NCBI GenBank assembly: GCA_043765375.1
Contig: JAYUJH010000033.1
Coordinates: forward strand, 1 to 64,000
Source of the DNA: JAYUJH01 sp043765375
GTDB taxonomy: Bacteria; Pseudomonadota; Alphaproteobacteria; Rickettsiales; UBA998
Direction of reading: 5' to 3'
DNA: 64,000 nt
Shown: piece by piece, positions 1 through 7,337 of the stretch
Layout: each line of letters begins with the position of its first letter
How positions within the stretch are numbered: position 1 is the stretch's first letter
Program-made: the position numbers and the translations under genes
Notes under the pieces: generated by a model
What the model was told of the DNA's origin: nothing
Databases searched by the model: none
What the model saw: only the letters and a program-made list of their open reading frames with translations

Positions 1-13
1 AATTAGGATAAAT

Positions 14-99
14 CACTATAAACATATGAGATATAGTGCTTTTTTCTAATTTTATTCACTTGAAAATAACAAGTAAATAAAATTGAGATAAGCACTATA
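14..99. repeat. Nested inverted repeats downstream of mreD
   Basis: Positions 48-62 pair with 70-84 (14 of 15 bases, 7-nt loop). Outside this, 32-40 (TATAGTGCT) pairs with 91-99 (AGCACTATA). Bases 14-20 (CACTATA) can also pair with 32-38, so two folds compete. There is no U-run, so a terminator is not clear. It lies between the window edge and the 3' end of mreD. Confidence 0.5.
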
Positions 100-146
100 A
101 TATGATTTTCATGTTCGTCACACCAGCACTCAACTTTTTTATGTTC

Positions 147-173
147 GTCATACCAGCGTAGGCTGGTATCCAT
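147..173. repeat. Interspersed palindromic element, copy 1
   Basis: ATACCAGC and GCTGGTAT arms around GTAG, preceded by GTC and followed by CCAT. Same family as the copies at 194-220, 2066-2094, 14129-14155 and others in this window. It sits downstream of mreD. Confidence 0.85.
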
Positions 174-193
174 AAGTGCAAGTTTTACCCGTT

Positions 194-220
194 GTCATAC
201 CAGCGAAGGCTGGTATCCAT
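194..220. repeat. Interspersed palindromic element, copy 2
   Basis: Near-identical to the copy at 147-173, with central GAAG instead of GTAG. It lies in direct orientation 47 bp further on, immediately before the mreD stop. Confidence 0.85.
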
Positions 221-236
221 ACAACTTCCACAACTC

Positions 237-764
237 TCAGAACTTACTTTGTGCAGCAGCGATGATACTAGAAAAAACACTATGAACCACGGGATAAATC
301 ATGATGGTTAAGCATGAACGCCACAAAAATGTGCTTGATAATATATTTTGCTCCAGCATTATGGAAACAAATCCCCATTCTGCTACAAAAAATAGCAAAG
401 CAAGCAAGGCAAATCGCCACCACGCATTGATAGGTTTGGCGATAAAAGCGGTGCGATTACGCATTTTGCAGGTGAAATAGCGCATTAGCAAAAATAATAG
501 TGCATAAGTGCCAAGAGGGGTGGGTTGAAGCGAATCATAAATTAAACCCGCCACAAACACCACCCAGATTGAGAGAAATCTTGGTTGCCATAAACTCAAA
601 TAAAATATCGCAATAATAGAAAATAACGGGTTGGTGCGCCCCGAAAATGGCAGAGGCAACTCAATCATCGTCAGCAATGTGGCAAGCATCAACAGCACAC
701 TCGGGAGTGATTTCAAAATGAGCGAACTTTGGCTATAATTAGGTGAGTTTAGGCGTTTGGACAT
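237..764 (-). CDS. mreD: Rod shape-determining protein MreD
   Basis: Predicted inner-membrane protein of the elongasome that works with MreC and MreB in cell-wall elongation. The 175 residues are almost wholly hydrophobic, with about five membrane segments. A GLIYDSLQPTPLG stretch at residues 73-85 resembles the conserved MreD loop, and the length is normal for the family. The ATG start at 764 is 18 bp from the divergent PilT-like ORF. MreB and MreC are not in the window: the upstream side, where mreC usually lies, holds a divergent gene, so mreD is detached from its usual operon. MreD proteins diverge quickly, so the call rests on topology plus the loop. Confidence 0.75.
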   Translation of the reverse strand: MSKRLNSPNYSQSSLILKSLPSVLLMLATLLTMIELPLPFSGRTNPLFSIIAIFYLSLWQPRFLSIWVVFVAGLIYDSLQPTPLGTYALLFLLMRYFTCKMRNRTAFIAKPINAWWRFALLALLFFVAEWGFVSIMLEQNILSSTFLWRSCLTIMIYPVVHSVFSSIIAAAQSKF

Positions 765-851
765 GATGAAAGAATATAGGTTATGACAAAAATATATGCT
801 ACATTTTTTATCTTAATTTTTATTAAACCATTTTTTGCTAGTGATAATAAT

Positions 852-2000
852 ATGACAATATCACTTTTGAAAATTATGCAGCAATTTGTCGCTGCCAAAG
901 CATCGGATTTGTTCCTCACTTTTGGCTTTCCACCAACGATGCGAATTAATGGTATGATGCAAAAAATGAGCGACACATCACTTGATGATGGTGATATTAA
1001 AATATTTGCGGAAGAATTGTTAGATGAAGAGCAGTTGGATAATTTCGCCAGCACGCTTGAATTGAATGTGATTAAAGTGATGGGTGATGCTCGCCTGCGG
1101 ATTAATATGTTCAAGCAACTTCAACATGATTGTTTTGTGATAAGGCGGGTTGAAACTGATATTCCAACGATTGATCAACTGGAATTGCCGTCATCATTCA
1201 AGGATTTAATCATGGCAAAGCGTGGGTTGGTGCTGGTGGTTGGGCAGACTGGTTCGGGCAAATCCACCTCGCTTGCAGCGATGATTGGGCATCGCAATAG
1301 CCACGGGAGTGGGCATATCATCACGATTGAAGACCCGATAGAGTTTGTGCATCGTCACCAAAATTGCATCATCTCCCAGCGTGATGTGGGTATTGATACA
1401 TATTCTTATGGTATGGCACTGAAAAATGCGCTGCGCCAAACTCCAGACGTGATTTTGATTGGCGAGATTCGTGACCGTGAAACGATGGAACATGCAATAG
1501 CATTTGCGGAAACGGGGCATTTATGCGTTTCAACTTTGCACGCTAATAATGCAAATGGTGCGATTGAGCGGATTTTGAACTTTTTCCCAATTGATGCGCA
1601 TCGTCAGGTTTTGGCTAATCTAAGCCTTAATTTACGTGGAATTATTTCGCAACGGCTTGTTGAGAAAAAACTATCATCTCAAAATAAGGGCGGGGGCAGG
1701 GTTGTAGCGGTGGAAGTTTTGCTTAATGAAGGGGTTATTCGTGATTATTTGCATCGTGGTGAGGTGGGAAAAATTAAGGAAATTATGGAGAAAAATCACG
1801 ATGCTGGTATGCAAACATTTGATCAAGCATTAGTGCGATTATATCAAGCGGGGACAATCAGCCAAGATGTGGCAATTGATGAAGCCGATAGCCCCTCAAA
1901 TGTGCGTATGGAAATTAATCAACAAACAATGCAATCCAAGTTTGGGGCAGCTGGTGGCATGGGTGCGGCAGTTACGCATAATAATCGCAATGATTTTTGA
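852..2000 (+). CDS. PilT/PilU-type twitching motility ATPase
   Basis: Cytoplasmic hexameric ATPase of the GspE/PilT family, which drives type IV pilus retraction in known members. It starts at the second in-frame ATG, because from there (MTISLLKIMQQ, then SDLFLTFGFPP) it matches the PilT/PilU N-terminus. The longer ORF from 783 would add 23 residues that look like a signal peptide, which is unexpected in this family. Numbered from the 783 start, Walker A GQTGSGKS is at 154-161, the Asp box TIEDPIEF at 181-188, Walker B ILIGEIRD near 225, and the His box STLHAN near 250. No pilin or pilus assembly gene is adjacent. The long C-terminal tail suggests PilU more than PilT. Confidence 0.85.
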   Translation: MTISLLKIMQQFVAAKASDLFLTFGFPPTMRINGMMQKMSDTSLDDGDIKIFAEELLDEEQLDNFASTLELNVIKVMGDARLRINMFKQLQHDCFVIRRVETDIPTIDQLELPSSFKDLIMAKRGLVLVVGQTGSGKSTSLAAMIGHRNSHGSGHIITIEDPIEFVHRHQNCIISQRDVGIDTYSYGMALKNALRQTPDVILIGEIRDRETMEHAIAFAETGHLCVSTLHANNANGAIERILNFFPIDAHRQVLANLSLNLRGIISQRLVEKKLSSQNKGGGRVVAVEVLLNEGVIRDYLHRGEVGKIKEIMEKNHDAGMQTFDQALVRLYQAGTISQDVAIDEADSPSNVRMEINQQTMQSKFGAAGGMGAAVTHNNRNDF

Positions 2001-2065
2001 GATATATGGTTGCTGGGGTTTGTTATACTAACAACATTTCACGTTTGCATAATGATTTATATGCT

Positions 2066-2094
2066 AATCATACCAGCGGAAGCTGGTATCCATT
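2066..2094. repeat. Interspersed palindromic element, copy 3
   Basis: ATACCAGC-GGAA-GCTGGTAT with the flanking CCAT. It is part of the 150-bp duplication, and its twin is at 2216-2242. Confidence 0.85.
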
Positions 2095-2123
2095 ATAACA
2101 GCAAGTTTATATATTGTGTCACT

Positions 2124-2150
2124 ATGGACTCCAGCCTACGCTGGAGTGAC
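2124..2150. repeat. Interspersed palindromic element, variant in reverse orientation
   Basis: ATGGACTCCAGC-CTAC-GCTGGAGTGAC. It is the reverse orientation of the element, with ACTCCAGC arms in place of ATACCAGC, the same variant as at 14222-14252. Confidence 0.75.
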
Positions 2151-2215
2151 GAGAGTGTGATGTTAGAGTTCGTTATACTAACAACATTTCACGTTTGCAT
2201 AATGATTTATATGCT

Positions 2216-2242
2216 AATCATACCAGCGGAAGCTGGTATCTA
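2216..2242. repeat. Interspersed palindromic element, copy 4
   Basis: Identical core to 2066-2094, being its 150-bp-spaced duplicate. The trailing CCAT is lost and replaced by CTATT. Confidence 0.8.
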
Positions 2243-2288
2243 TTTCTTCAAAATATAATTATGTGTGTTTTAATGCTACTATATTATT

Positions 2289-2363
2289 TGGCTCCCCAGG
2301 AAGGATTCGAACCTCCGACCAATTGATTAACAGTCAACTGCGCTACCGCTGCGCTACTGGGGA
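2289..2363 (-). tRNA. tRNA-Asn (GUU)
   Basis: On the minus strand a full cloverleaf can be read. Acceptor strands TCCCCAG and CTGGGGA pair, the anticodon loop CTGTTAA gives anticodon GTT, the T arm contains GGTTCGAATCC, the discriminator is G, and the 3' CCA is encoded (complement of TGG at 2289-2291). It is a single tRNA between repeats and the aldolase gene, transcribed away from the latter. Confidence 0.95.
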
Positions 2364-2578
2364 AAATATGCGATAATGCAATTAATTACACAATAATTTT
2401 CAATATTGCAATGCAATTTTTCATTTTTTTGGTTTATTTTGTTAGTTTTATAATTTATCTTGTGCTTATTTATGATATTTATAGTATTTTTCACAATTAT
2501 AGTGTTTTTCATATTGAATAATTCTAATATCATTTTATTTGAAAAATACCTATATACATATCTATCAACGAGGCGGAA

Positions 2579-3502
2579 ATGAACAAAGTTGCAACTATTT
2601 TAAGCTATTATGAAAATGATAATGCAGGGGTGAAAACCAACATGGTGCGTATGTTGAGCCATGGTGCTCTTGCAAACACGGGTAAGATGATTATTTTGCC
2701 AGTGGATCAAGGGTTTGAGCATGGGCCAGCCCGCAGTTTTGCTTGCAATCCTGATGCTTATCACCCGCATTATCATTTTAAGTTGGCGATTGATGCGGGA
2801 TTAAATGCTTATGCTGCCCCTCTGGGTTGGTTGGAGGCGGGAGCAAGCACTTTCGCAGGGCAGATACCCACAATTTTGAAGTTAAATAGTGCTAATTCGC
2901 TTTATCCAACAGGCGAAGGTCATGCACCATTTCAGGCGATTACGGCAAGCGTTGCTGACGCATTGCGTTTGGGTTGCGTGGGAGTGGGTTTCACGATTTA
3001 CCCCGGGAGTTCAGTTTCATATGCGATGATGGAGCAGATTCGGGCAATGGCGGAGCAGGCAAAGGCTCATGGCTTGGTGGTGATTATTTGGTCATATCCA
3101 CGGGGAGAGGCGTTAAGCAAAGCGGGTGAATTAGCACTTGATGTCTGTGCTTATGCGGCGCATATTGCTGCACTTTTGGGGGCGCATATTGTGAAAGTGA
3201 AACTTCCAGAGCCACATTTGGAGCAGGCGGAGGCGAAAAAAGTTTATGAAGCGCAAGCAATTAAAATGGATAACTTAAGCAATAGGGTAGCGCATGTGAA
3301 GCAAGCAGTATTTGCGGGGCGTAGGCTGGTGATTTTCTCAGGTGGTGCGGCTAAAGGCGATGGCGATGTGCTGGCAGATACTCAAGCGATTGCACAAGGA
3401 GGCGGGGACGGCTCAATCATCGGGCGCAATGCCTTTCAACGCCCACGAGCTGATGCTTTGACATTATTGCAGAAAATGGTGGATATTTATAAAAATATTT
3501 GA
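2579..3502 (+). CDS. fbaB: Class I fructose-bisphosphate aldolase (FbaB/DhnA type)
   Basis: Predicted cytoplasmic Schiff-base aldolase interconverting fructose 1,6-bisphosphate with dihydroxyacetone phosphate and glyceraldehyde 3-phosphate. It is 307 residues, normal for the archaeal-type/FbaB family. PVDQGFEHGP is at 41-50, HIVKVKLPEPH near 203-213 contains the candidate Schiff-base lysine (K206 or K208), and a phosphate-binding FSGGAAKGDGD lies near 255-265. A good Shine-Dalgarno (GAGG) precedes the ATG. About 215 bp of very AT-rich DNA upstream should hold its promoter. Its last 30 bp plus 8 bp downstream are duplicated after the next gene. Confidence 0.9.
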   Translation: MNKVATILSYYENDNAGVKTNMVRMLSHGALANTGKMIILPVDQGFEHGPARSFACNPDAYHPHYHFKLAIDAGLNAYAAPLGWLEAGASTFAGQIPTILKLNSANSLYPTGEGHAPFQAITASVADALRLGCVGVGFTIYPGSSVSYAMMEQIRAMAEQAKAHGLVVIIWSYPRGEALSKAGELALDVCAYAAHIAALLGAHIVKVKLPEPHLEQAEAKKVYEAQAIKMDNLSNRVAHVKQAVFAGRRLVIFSGGAAKGDGDVLADTQAIAQGGGDGSIIGRNAFQRPRADALTLLQKMVDIYKNI

Positions 3503-3510
3503 TGATTTTG
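3473..3510. repeat. Direct repeat, left copy (fbaB 3' end)
   Basis: 38 bp covering the fbaB C-terminal codons, stop and 8 bp beyond. It recurs at 3865-3902 with one mismatch (T3484 versus G3876), an offset of 392 bp. The two copies bracket the zinc-ribbon gene. Confidence 0.9.
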
Positions 3511-3584
3511 ATTTGTTCACTTCCGAAAGTGGATTATTTATTATTGAAGGATTTATTTATGAAAGATTTTTAGGAAATTAATTT

Positions 3585-3884
3585 ATGTTAGAACATATTT
3601 GCCCAGTTTGCGGTTACCCAGAGTTAGATGAACCAGCTTATAATGAGCATGGTGATGAAAGTTTTGACATTTGCAATAGCTGCGGATTTCAATTTGGATA
3701 TAGTGACGGAGGAGTTGGTTTGGAGGATCCAACGTGTAAAGTAATGCACAAAGATTGGAGAGAAAAATGGATTTCAGATGGTATGCAGTTTTATTCAGAT
3801 TTTAGAAAAGCTCCCGTAAATTGGAATCCTGTTCGCCAGTTGTTGAATATTGGTATCATTGTGAAAAATGGTGGAGATTTATAA
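3585..3884 (+). CDS. Small CPxC zinc-ribbon protein of unknown function
   Basis: 99 residues with two knuckles, C6-x2-C9 (CPVCGY) and C30-x2-C33 (CNSCGFQFG), which should bind one zinc ion. A tryptophan-containing C-terminal half follows (DWREKW, NWNPVRQLLNI). It resembles widespread small CPxCG proteins of unknown role, some of which occur beside polymorphic toxins as possible immunity proteins; that link is only a suggestion here. The final residues VKNGGDL and the stop come from the duplicated fbaB 3' end read in another frame. The original C-terminus was therefore probably near the NI of QLLNI and has been extended by the insertion. ATG with GGAAATT upstream. Confidence 0.7.
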   Translation: MLEHICPVCGYPELDEPAYNEHGDESFDICNSCGFQFGYSDGGVGLEDPTCKVMHKDWREKWISDGMQFYSDFRKAPVNWNPVRQLLNIGIIVKNGGDL

Positions 3885-3902
3885 AAATATTTGATGATTT
3901 TG
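3865..3902. repeat. Direct repeat, right copy (fbaB 3' end)
   Basis: Second copy of the 38-bp fbaB 3' sequence. It supplies the stop codon of the zinc-ribbon ORF, indicating insertion of the 392-bp unit with duplication of the target. Confidence 0.9.
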
Positions 3903-4124
3903 GTTATAATGCCAGTCTAAACATAAATGTCCACGATTTAAGTAACATTATAAAAGTTGAATTATGGGCTTCAGCGCAGGCGTTATGACGGGAGTTTTTG
4001 GATTATGAGGAGCAACATTTGGTAGAGTTACCTCAATATTTTTATGTTCGTCATACCCCAGCGCAGGCTGTTATCCATATTTTTTGTTGTATATAAAAAA
4101 TAAATGTTTATTAGTTTTTTCTGC

Positions 4125-4152
4125 TTGACATTTGCGGGGGGGGGGGTAGAAT
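4125..4152 (+). promoter_or_regulatory. Sigma70-like promoter with an 11-G tract in the spacer
   Basis: TTGACA at 4125-4130 is a perfect -35 box and TAGAAT at 4147-4152 is a five-of-six match to the -10 box. The 16-bp spacer is TTTGC followed by G11 (4136-4146). Slippage of the G tract would change spacer length around the 17-bp optimum. That is the known design of phase-variable promoters such as Neisseria porA. A small ORF with its own terminator follows. Confidence 0.75.
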
Positions 4153-4166
4153 TGCTTTAACTGTTC

Positions 4167-4192
4167 GCTTTGTTGGATTTATTCAACAAAGC
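4167..4192 (+). promoter_or_regulatory. Leader hairpin of the small proline-rich unit
   Basis: Perfect 9-bp stem, GCTTTGTTG (4167-4175) with CAACAAAGC (4184-4192), around an 8-nt loop. It lies in the 5' leader between the promoter and the ATG at 4227. No U-run follows, so it is more likely a stability or regulatory element than a terminator. Confidence 0.6.
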
Positions 4193-4226
4193 TACAGCCG
4201 TTTTTTACCAAATTTGAGGTGATATA

Positions 4227-4417
4227 ATGGCTACTAATTCAGCAACTCCCGACCCAGTGGCACAACCAGTTGCAACAGCAACCCCTGAGCCAGCGGTAGC
4301 ACCCCCCCACCAGTGGCAGCACCCGCAACTCCCGAAGTTGCAGCCGAAGAGGATAGAGTAGGACCAGGTTTTGTTCAGTTTCCTTCCATGCCAGGACTTT
4401 CTGGTGGGGAATTATAA
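4227..4417 (+). pseudogene. Small Pro/Ala/Thr-rich ORF, frame broken at a C7 tract
   Basis: ATG at 4227 follows a good Shine-Dalgarno (GAGGT, 9 nt upstream). As written the frame gives 44 codons and stops at 4359-4361, changing at C7 (4302-4308) from a Pro/Ala/Val-rich protein to an unrelated basic tail. With one extra C the composition is continuous (APPPPVAAPATPE, then acidic AAEEDR, then GFVQFPSMPGLSGGEL) and ends at TAA 4415-4417, about 63 residues. It may be a phase-variable gene in the off state, a recent pseudogene, or a homopolymer sequencing error. I recognise no family. It has its own promoter and terminator. Confidence 0.6.
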
Positions 4418-4459
4418 TAGAATAATCTGTTATATTGAACTAACTACTGACAATAGAAC

Positions 4460-4498
4460 AGACTATAAGAGCTAACCCCACTTATAGTCTATTTTTTT
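4460..4498 (+). terminator. Rho-independent terminator of the small proline-rich unit
   Basis: Perfect 10-bp stem, AGACTATAAG (4460-4469) and CTTATAGTCT (4481-4490), with an 11-nt loop, followed by A and seven Ts. Confidence 0.85.
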
Positions 4499-4687
4499 GC
4501 AAAAAAGTCGCAATTTATAAATATAATCAGTATTTATTGCGTAAATATATCATGAATATTGATTATATTTATTAATTTGCGTTACAATATTAATATAAAA
4601 TTATGTTTTCAAATATAAACTAGTTATAATTATTAATTTACAACACAACATTCTCAATTTATAACTCAACCCTCCAAGGTATGCAAT

Positions 4688-5749
4688 TTGTCAAAAAATA
4701 TATCGCATAGCACTAATGTTTTTTTTGAAAATAACTCGCTGCTGCCCGCCCTTTATGGTGACCAAGATTTGCATTTGAAAAAACTGGAGAAATTGCTTCA
4801 TGTTGAGGTTATTCCGAGAGGTAATATGTTATCCATCAGCGGGCTTGAACGTGATGTGGTGCTGGTTGAAGAAATATTAATGGAGTTTTATAAAAAATTG
4901 CAAGCGGGCGGTGATTTCACTTTGGCGGATTTGGAAGCAGCAGTGCGCCTTGCGCCCCCCGTTAATCTTTCACCAGTGGCAAGCGAGGTGAAATCTGAAA
5001 ATATAGCTAGTAAAGCCAAGCGCAAGGGCATTAAAGGCGATGTTTATATCAAAACATTCAAAAAAACCATTGAACCATATACGCACATGCAAGCCAATTA
5101 TATTCGCGCGCTTTATGACCATGATTTAACATTTGCGCTGGGGCCTGCGGGAACTGGCAAAACATATATCGCTATGGCAATGGCGGTGTATATGTATATG
5201 AATCAACGAGTTGAGCGGATAATTCTTTCACGTCCAGCGGTGGAAGCTGGTGAAAAACTTGGGTTCTTGCCCGGTGATTTGAAGGATAAGATTGATCCAT
5301 ATATGCGCCCGCTTTATGATGCGTTGTTTGATATGTTGCCTGCTGATAAGGTGAATAATATGATGCAAAATGGTGAAATTGAGGTTGCCCCACTCGCTTT
5401 CATGCGGGGGCGAACGCTTTCAAACGCGTTTATTGTGCTTGATGAGGCACAAAATACCACCGCAACCCAAATGAAAATGTTTTTAACCCGCTTGGGTGAA
5501 AACTCTCGTATGATAATCACGGGGGATTTGTCGCAAATAGATTTGGCTAAAGATGTGAAATCAGGTTTGCAAGATTCAGTGCGCAAAATTAGCCATGTGG
5601 AAGGGGTGGCGACTATTCATTTGACCAATATTGATGTGGTGCGCAATGATTTGGTTGCAAGAATTGTCCATGCTTATGATGATTGGGATAAAGGTGTTCG
5701 CCCCAACCGAATTGCGATTGATGACGCTGAAAATGTGGTTGAGAGTTGA
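4688..5749 (+). CDS. phoH: PhoH-like ATPase
   Basis: Predicted cytoplasmic P-loop ATPase of the PhoH/YbeZ group, which partners YbeY in RNA and ribosome metabolism. It is 353 residues with an N-terminal KH-like region, then PhoH domain motifs: Walker A GPAGTGKT at 152-159, ILSRPAVEAGEKLGFLPGD near 176-194, Walker B FIVLDEAQN near 250, and a sensor-like ITGDLSQIDL. The start is a TTG with AAGG 8 bp upstream; the ATG at 4681 is out of frame and stops after nine codons. It is followed 6 bp later by ybeY and then corC, the usual phoH-ybeY-corC operon. Confidence 0.9.
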   Translation: MSKNISHSTNVFFENNSLLPALYGDQDLHLKKLEKLLHVEVIPRGNMLSISGLERDVVLVEEILMEFYKKLQAGGDFTLADLEAAVRLAPPVNLSPVASEVKSENIASKAKRKGIKGDVYIKTFKKTIEPYTHMQANYIRALYDHDLTFALGPAGTGKTYIAMAMAVYMYMNQRVERIILSRPAVEAGEKLGFLPGDLKDKIDPYMRPLYDALFDMLPADKVNNMMQNGEIEVAPLAFMRGRTLSNAFIVLDEAQNTTATQMKMFLTRLGENSRMIITGDLSQIDLAKDVKSGLQDSVRKISHVEGVATIHLTNIDVVRNDLVARIVHAYDDWDKGVRPNRIAIDDAENVVES

Positions 5750-5755
5750 GATATT

Positions 5756-6322
5756 GTGGTTTTAGTGGATATACAAGAAAATATTGATTTAACCATCGCC
5801 GTGCATGAACCAAAATGGCATTTTAGCATCATCAATTTTGAGGATTATGTTAACAAAGTTTGCTTGGCAACGCTTAACCATCAATTGAAGCATTTGCAAC
5901 AATACTGCCCCGCTATTGCAAATGAAATGGCAGGAATTGCGTTGGTTTTTACTAATTCAAACGAAGTGCAAAACCTTAATAAGCAATTTCGGGGGAAGGA
6001 CGCTCCAACCAATGTGCTTTCATTCGCTGCTGATATGCAGGGAGTGCAACCAGAAGGGCAGGAAATTATTTTGGGTGACATTATTTTTAGTCACCAAGTG
6101 ATTGAAGCGGAGGCGGTGGAGCAAGGCAAGAGTTTTGTCAATCATTTCACCCATATGATTATTCACGGATTGCTACATTTGCTTGGATATGACCATATTA
6201 TTGAGGCAGAAGCTGATATAATGGAGCAAATTGAGCGTGATATATTACACATATTTCATATTTCCAATCCATATTTGATTAATGAGCAGGAATATGATAT
6301 AAATCAGTTGCATGGAACGTAA
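5756..6322 (+). CDS. ybeY: Endoribonuclease/rRNA maturation factor YbeY
   Basis: Zinc-dependent single-strand RNase involved in 16S rRNA 3' end maturation and ribosome quality control. The signature H137-GLL-H141-LLGYD-H147 gives the three zinc-binding histidines. It is 188 residues, slightly long for the family because of an N-terminal extension. The start is a GTG six bases after the phoH stop; no nearer ATG exists before the conserved region. It lies between phoH and corC, so translation coupling is likely. Confidence 0.92.
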   Translation: MVLVDIQENIDLTIAVHEPKWHFSIINFEDYVNKVCLATLNHQLKHLQQYCPAIANEMAGIALVFTNSNEVQNLNKQFRGKDAPTNVLSFAADMQGVQPEGQEIILGDIIFSHQVIEAEAVEQGKSFVNHFTHMIIHGLLHLLGYDHIIEAEADIMEQIERDILHIFHISNPYLINEQEYDINQLHGT

Positions 6323-6346
6323 AATATTGAGATAATTATATATATT

Positions 6347-7282
6347 GTGCCAGACCCCAGAAACCCAATCCCTAAAACGACAAATCCTAAAACAACAAAT
6401 CCTATAATGCCAGACCCCAGAAAAAAACGATTAAATCTTTTGAAAGAATTGCTTAAGCGGAAGCGTAAAAAAACTTCGCCAAGCAATAACGTTTCCAGTG
6501 CGCTTGCTGAAGTTATAATGGCGCATGAAGAGGAGGGCAAAGTTCTCTCGCATGAAGAGCGCAGCATTTTTCGTAAAATATTGAAGCTCGGTGATTTAAC
6601 AGTTAGCGATGTGATGGTGCCACGGTCAGATATTATTGCGGTGGATTATGATATAACACTGACTGAAATCAAGGCTTTGATAACCAAGGAGCAGCATACC
6701 AGAATGCCAGTTTATGATGGTGGGCTTGATAAATTGCGTGGTTTTTTGCATCTCAAAGATTTAGTTCCAGCTTTGGCAGGTGACGAACCATTTGATATTG
6801 ATGAAGTATTGCGTGATATTTATTTTATTTCTCCATCTATGAAATTGATTGATTTGCTGGTGCAGATGCGTTCTTCGGGGCATCATTTGGCGATTATAGT
6901 TGATGAATATGGTGGAACTGATGGGCTTATCACCATGGAAGATGTGTTTGAAGTGCTAGTTGGTGACATTCAAGATGAGCATGATGATGCGGTGAGCGCA
7001 AGTTTGTTGCGCAAAATTGCCTCGCATCAATTTGAGATGCCCGCCCGTTTGCGAGTTGATGATTTAGATGAGGCGATTGGGATTAATTTATATAAGATTT
7101 TGCAAGATGAGGATTATGATACAATTGGCGGGTTTATTTTCGCTAGTGTGCAGCGTATTCCACGGGTTGGTGAGATTATTGACATTGAGGAAATGGGATA
7201 TTTCAAAGTGTTGGAAGCTGATGCAAGGCGCATTCACAGAGTGCAAATGACTCTCAATTTCACTCCTCTCTCAATAATGTAA
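6347..7282 (+). CDS. corC: CorC/HlyC-family CBS domain protein
   Basis: Cytosolic CBS-pair protein of the CorC family, classically linked to magnesium/cobalt efflux. After a basic N-terminus comes VSDVMVPRSDIIAVD (CBS1), then the second CBS with IIVDEYGGTDGLITMEDV, then a CorC/HlyC C-terminal domain (GGFIFASVQRIPRVGEII). The start region is duplicated: the codons for MPDPR recur 60 bp later in frame (6347 GTG and 6407 ATG), separated by PKTTN repeats. Either could initiate, and neither has a strong Shine-Dalgarno. It is the third gene of phoH-ybeY-corC. lnt, which usually follows in this direction, is instead convergent. Confidence 0.88.
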   Translation: MPDPRNPIPKTTNPKTTNPIMPDPRKKRLNLLKELLKRKRKKTSPSNNVSSALAEVIMAHEEEGKVLSHEERSIFRKILKLGDLTVSDVMVPRSDIIAVDYDITLTEIKALITKEQHTRMPVYDGGLDKLRGFLHLKDLVPALAGDEPFDIDEVLRDIYFISPSMKLIDLLVQMRSSGHHLAIIVDEYGGTDGLITMEDVFEVLVGDIQDEHDDAVSASLLRKIASHQFEMPARLRVDDLDEAIGINLYKILQDEDYDTIGGFIFASVQRIPRVGEIIDIEEMGYFKVLEADARRIHRVQMTLNFTPLSIM

Positions 7283-7337
7283 CTGCCAATAATCTAATTC
7301 ACTACATCTTGAAGATTAAGCATTAAAAAATTAAGCA

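Larger units (their letters stand above)
2022..2240. repeat. 150-bp-spaced direct duplication carrying palindromic elements
   Basis: Bases 2022-2090 recur as 2172-2240 at an offset of exactly 150 bp, identical by eye over 69 bp. Each copy contains one palindromic element (2066-2094 and 2216-2242). Between them lies an element in opposite orientation with CTCCAGC arms (2124-2150). An apparent 82-codon ORF at 2010-2258 is only the translation of these repeats. The stretch between the ATPase gene and the tRNA holds nothing else. Confidence 0.85.
3885..4226. other. Gene-free stretch with degenerate palindromic elements and a promoter
   Basis: Holds the right copy of the fbaB repeat, a decayed reverse palindromic element near 3962-3990 (CAGCGCAGGCG), a decayed forward one at 4050-4078 (ACCCCAGC-GCAG-GCTGTTAT), then the sigma70-like promoter at 4125-4152 and a leader hairpin at 4167-4192. 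I see no coding sequence in it. Confidence 0.7.

Noticed and set aside
2010..2258. 82-codon plus-strand ORF
   Set aside because: It is the translation of the 150-bp duplication and palindromic elements (IIPAEAGI repeated), with no ribosome site or conserved sequence.
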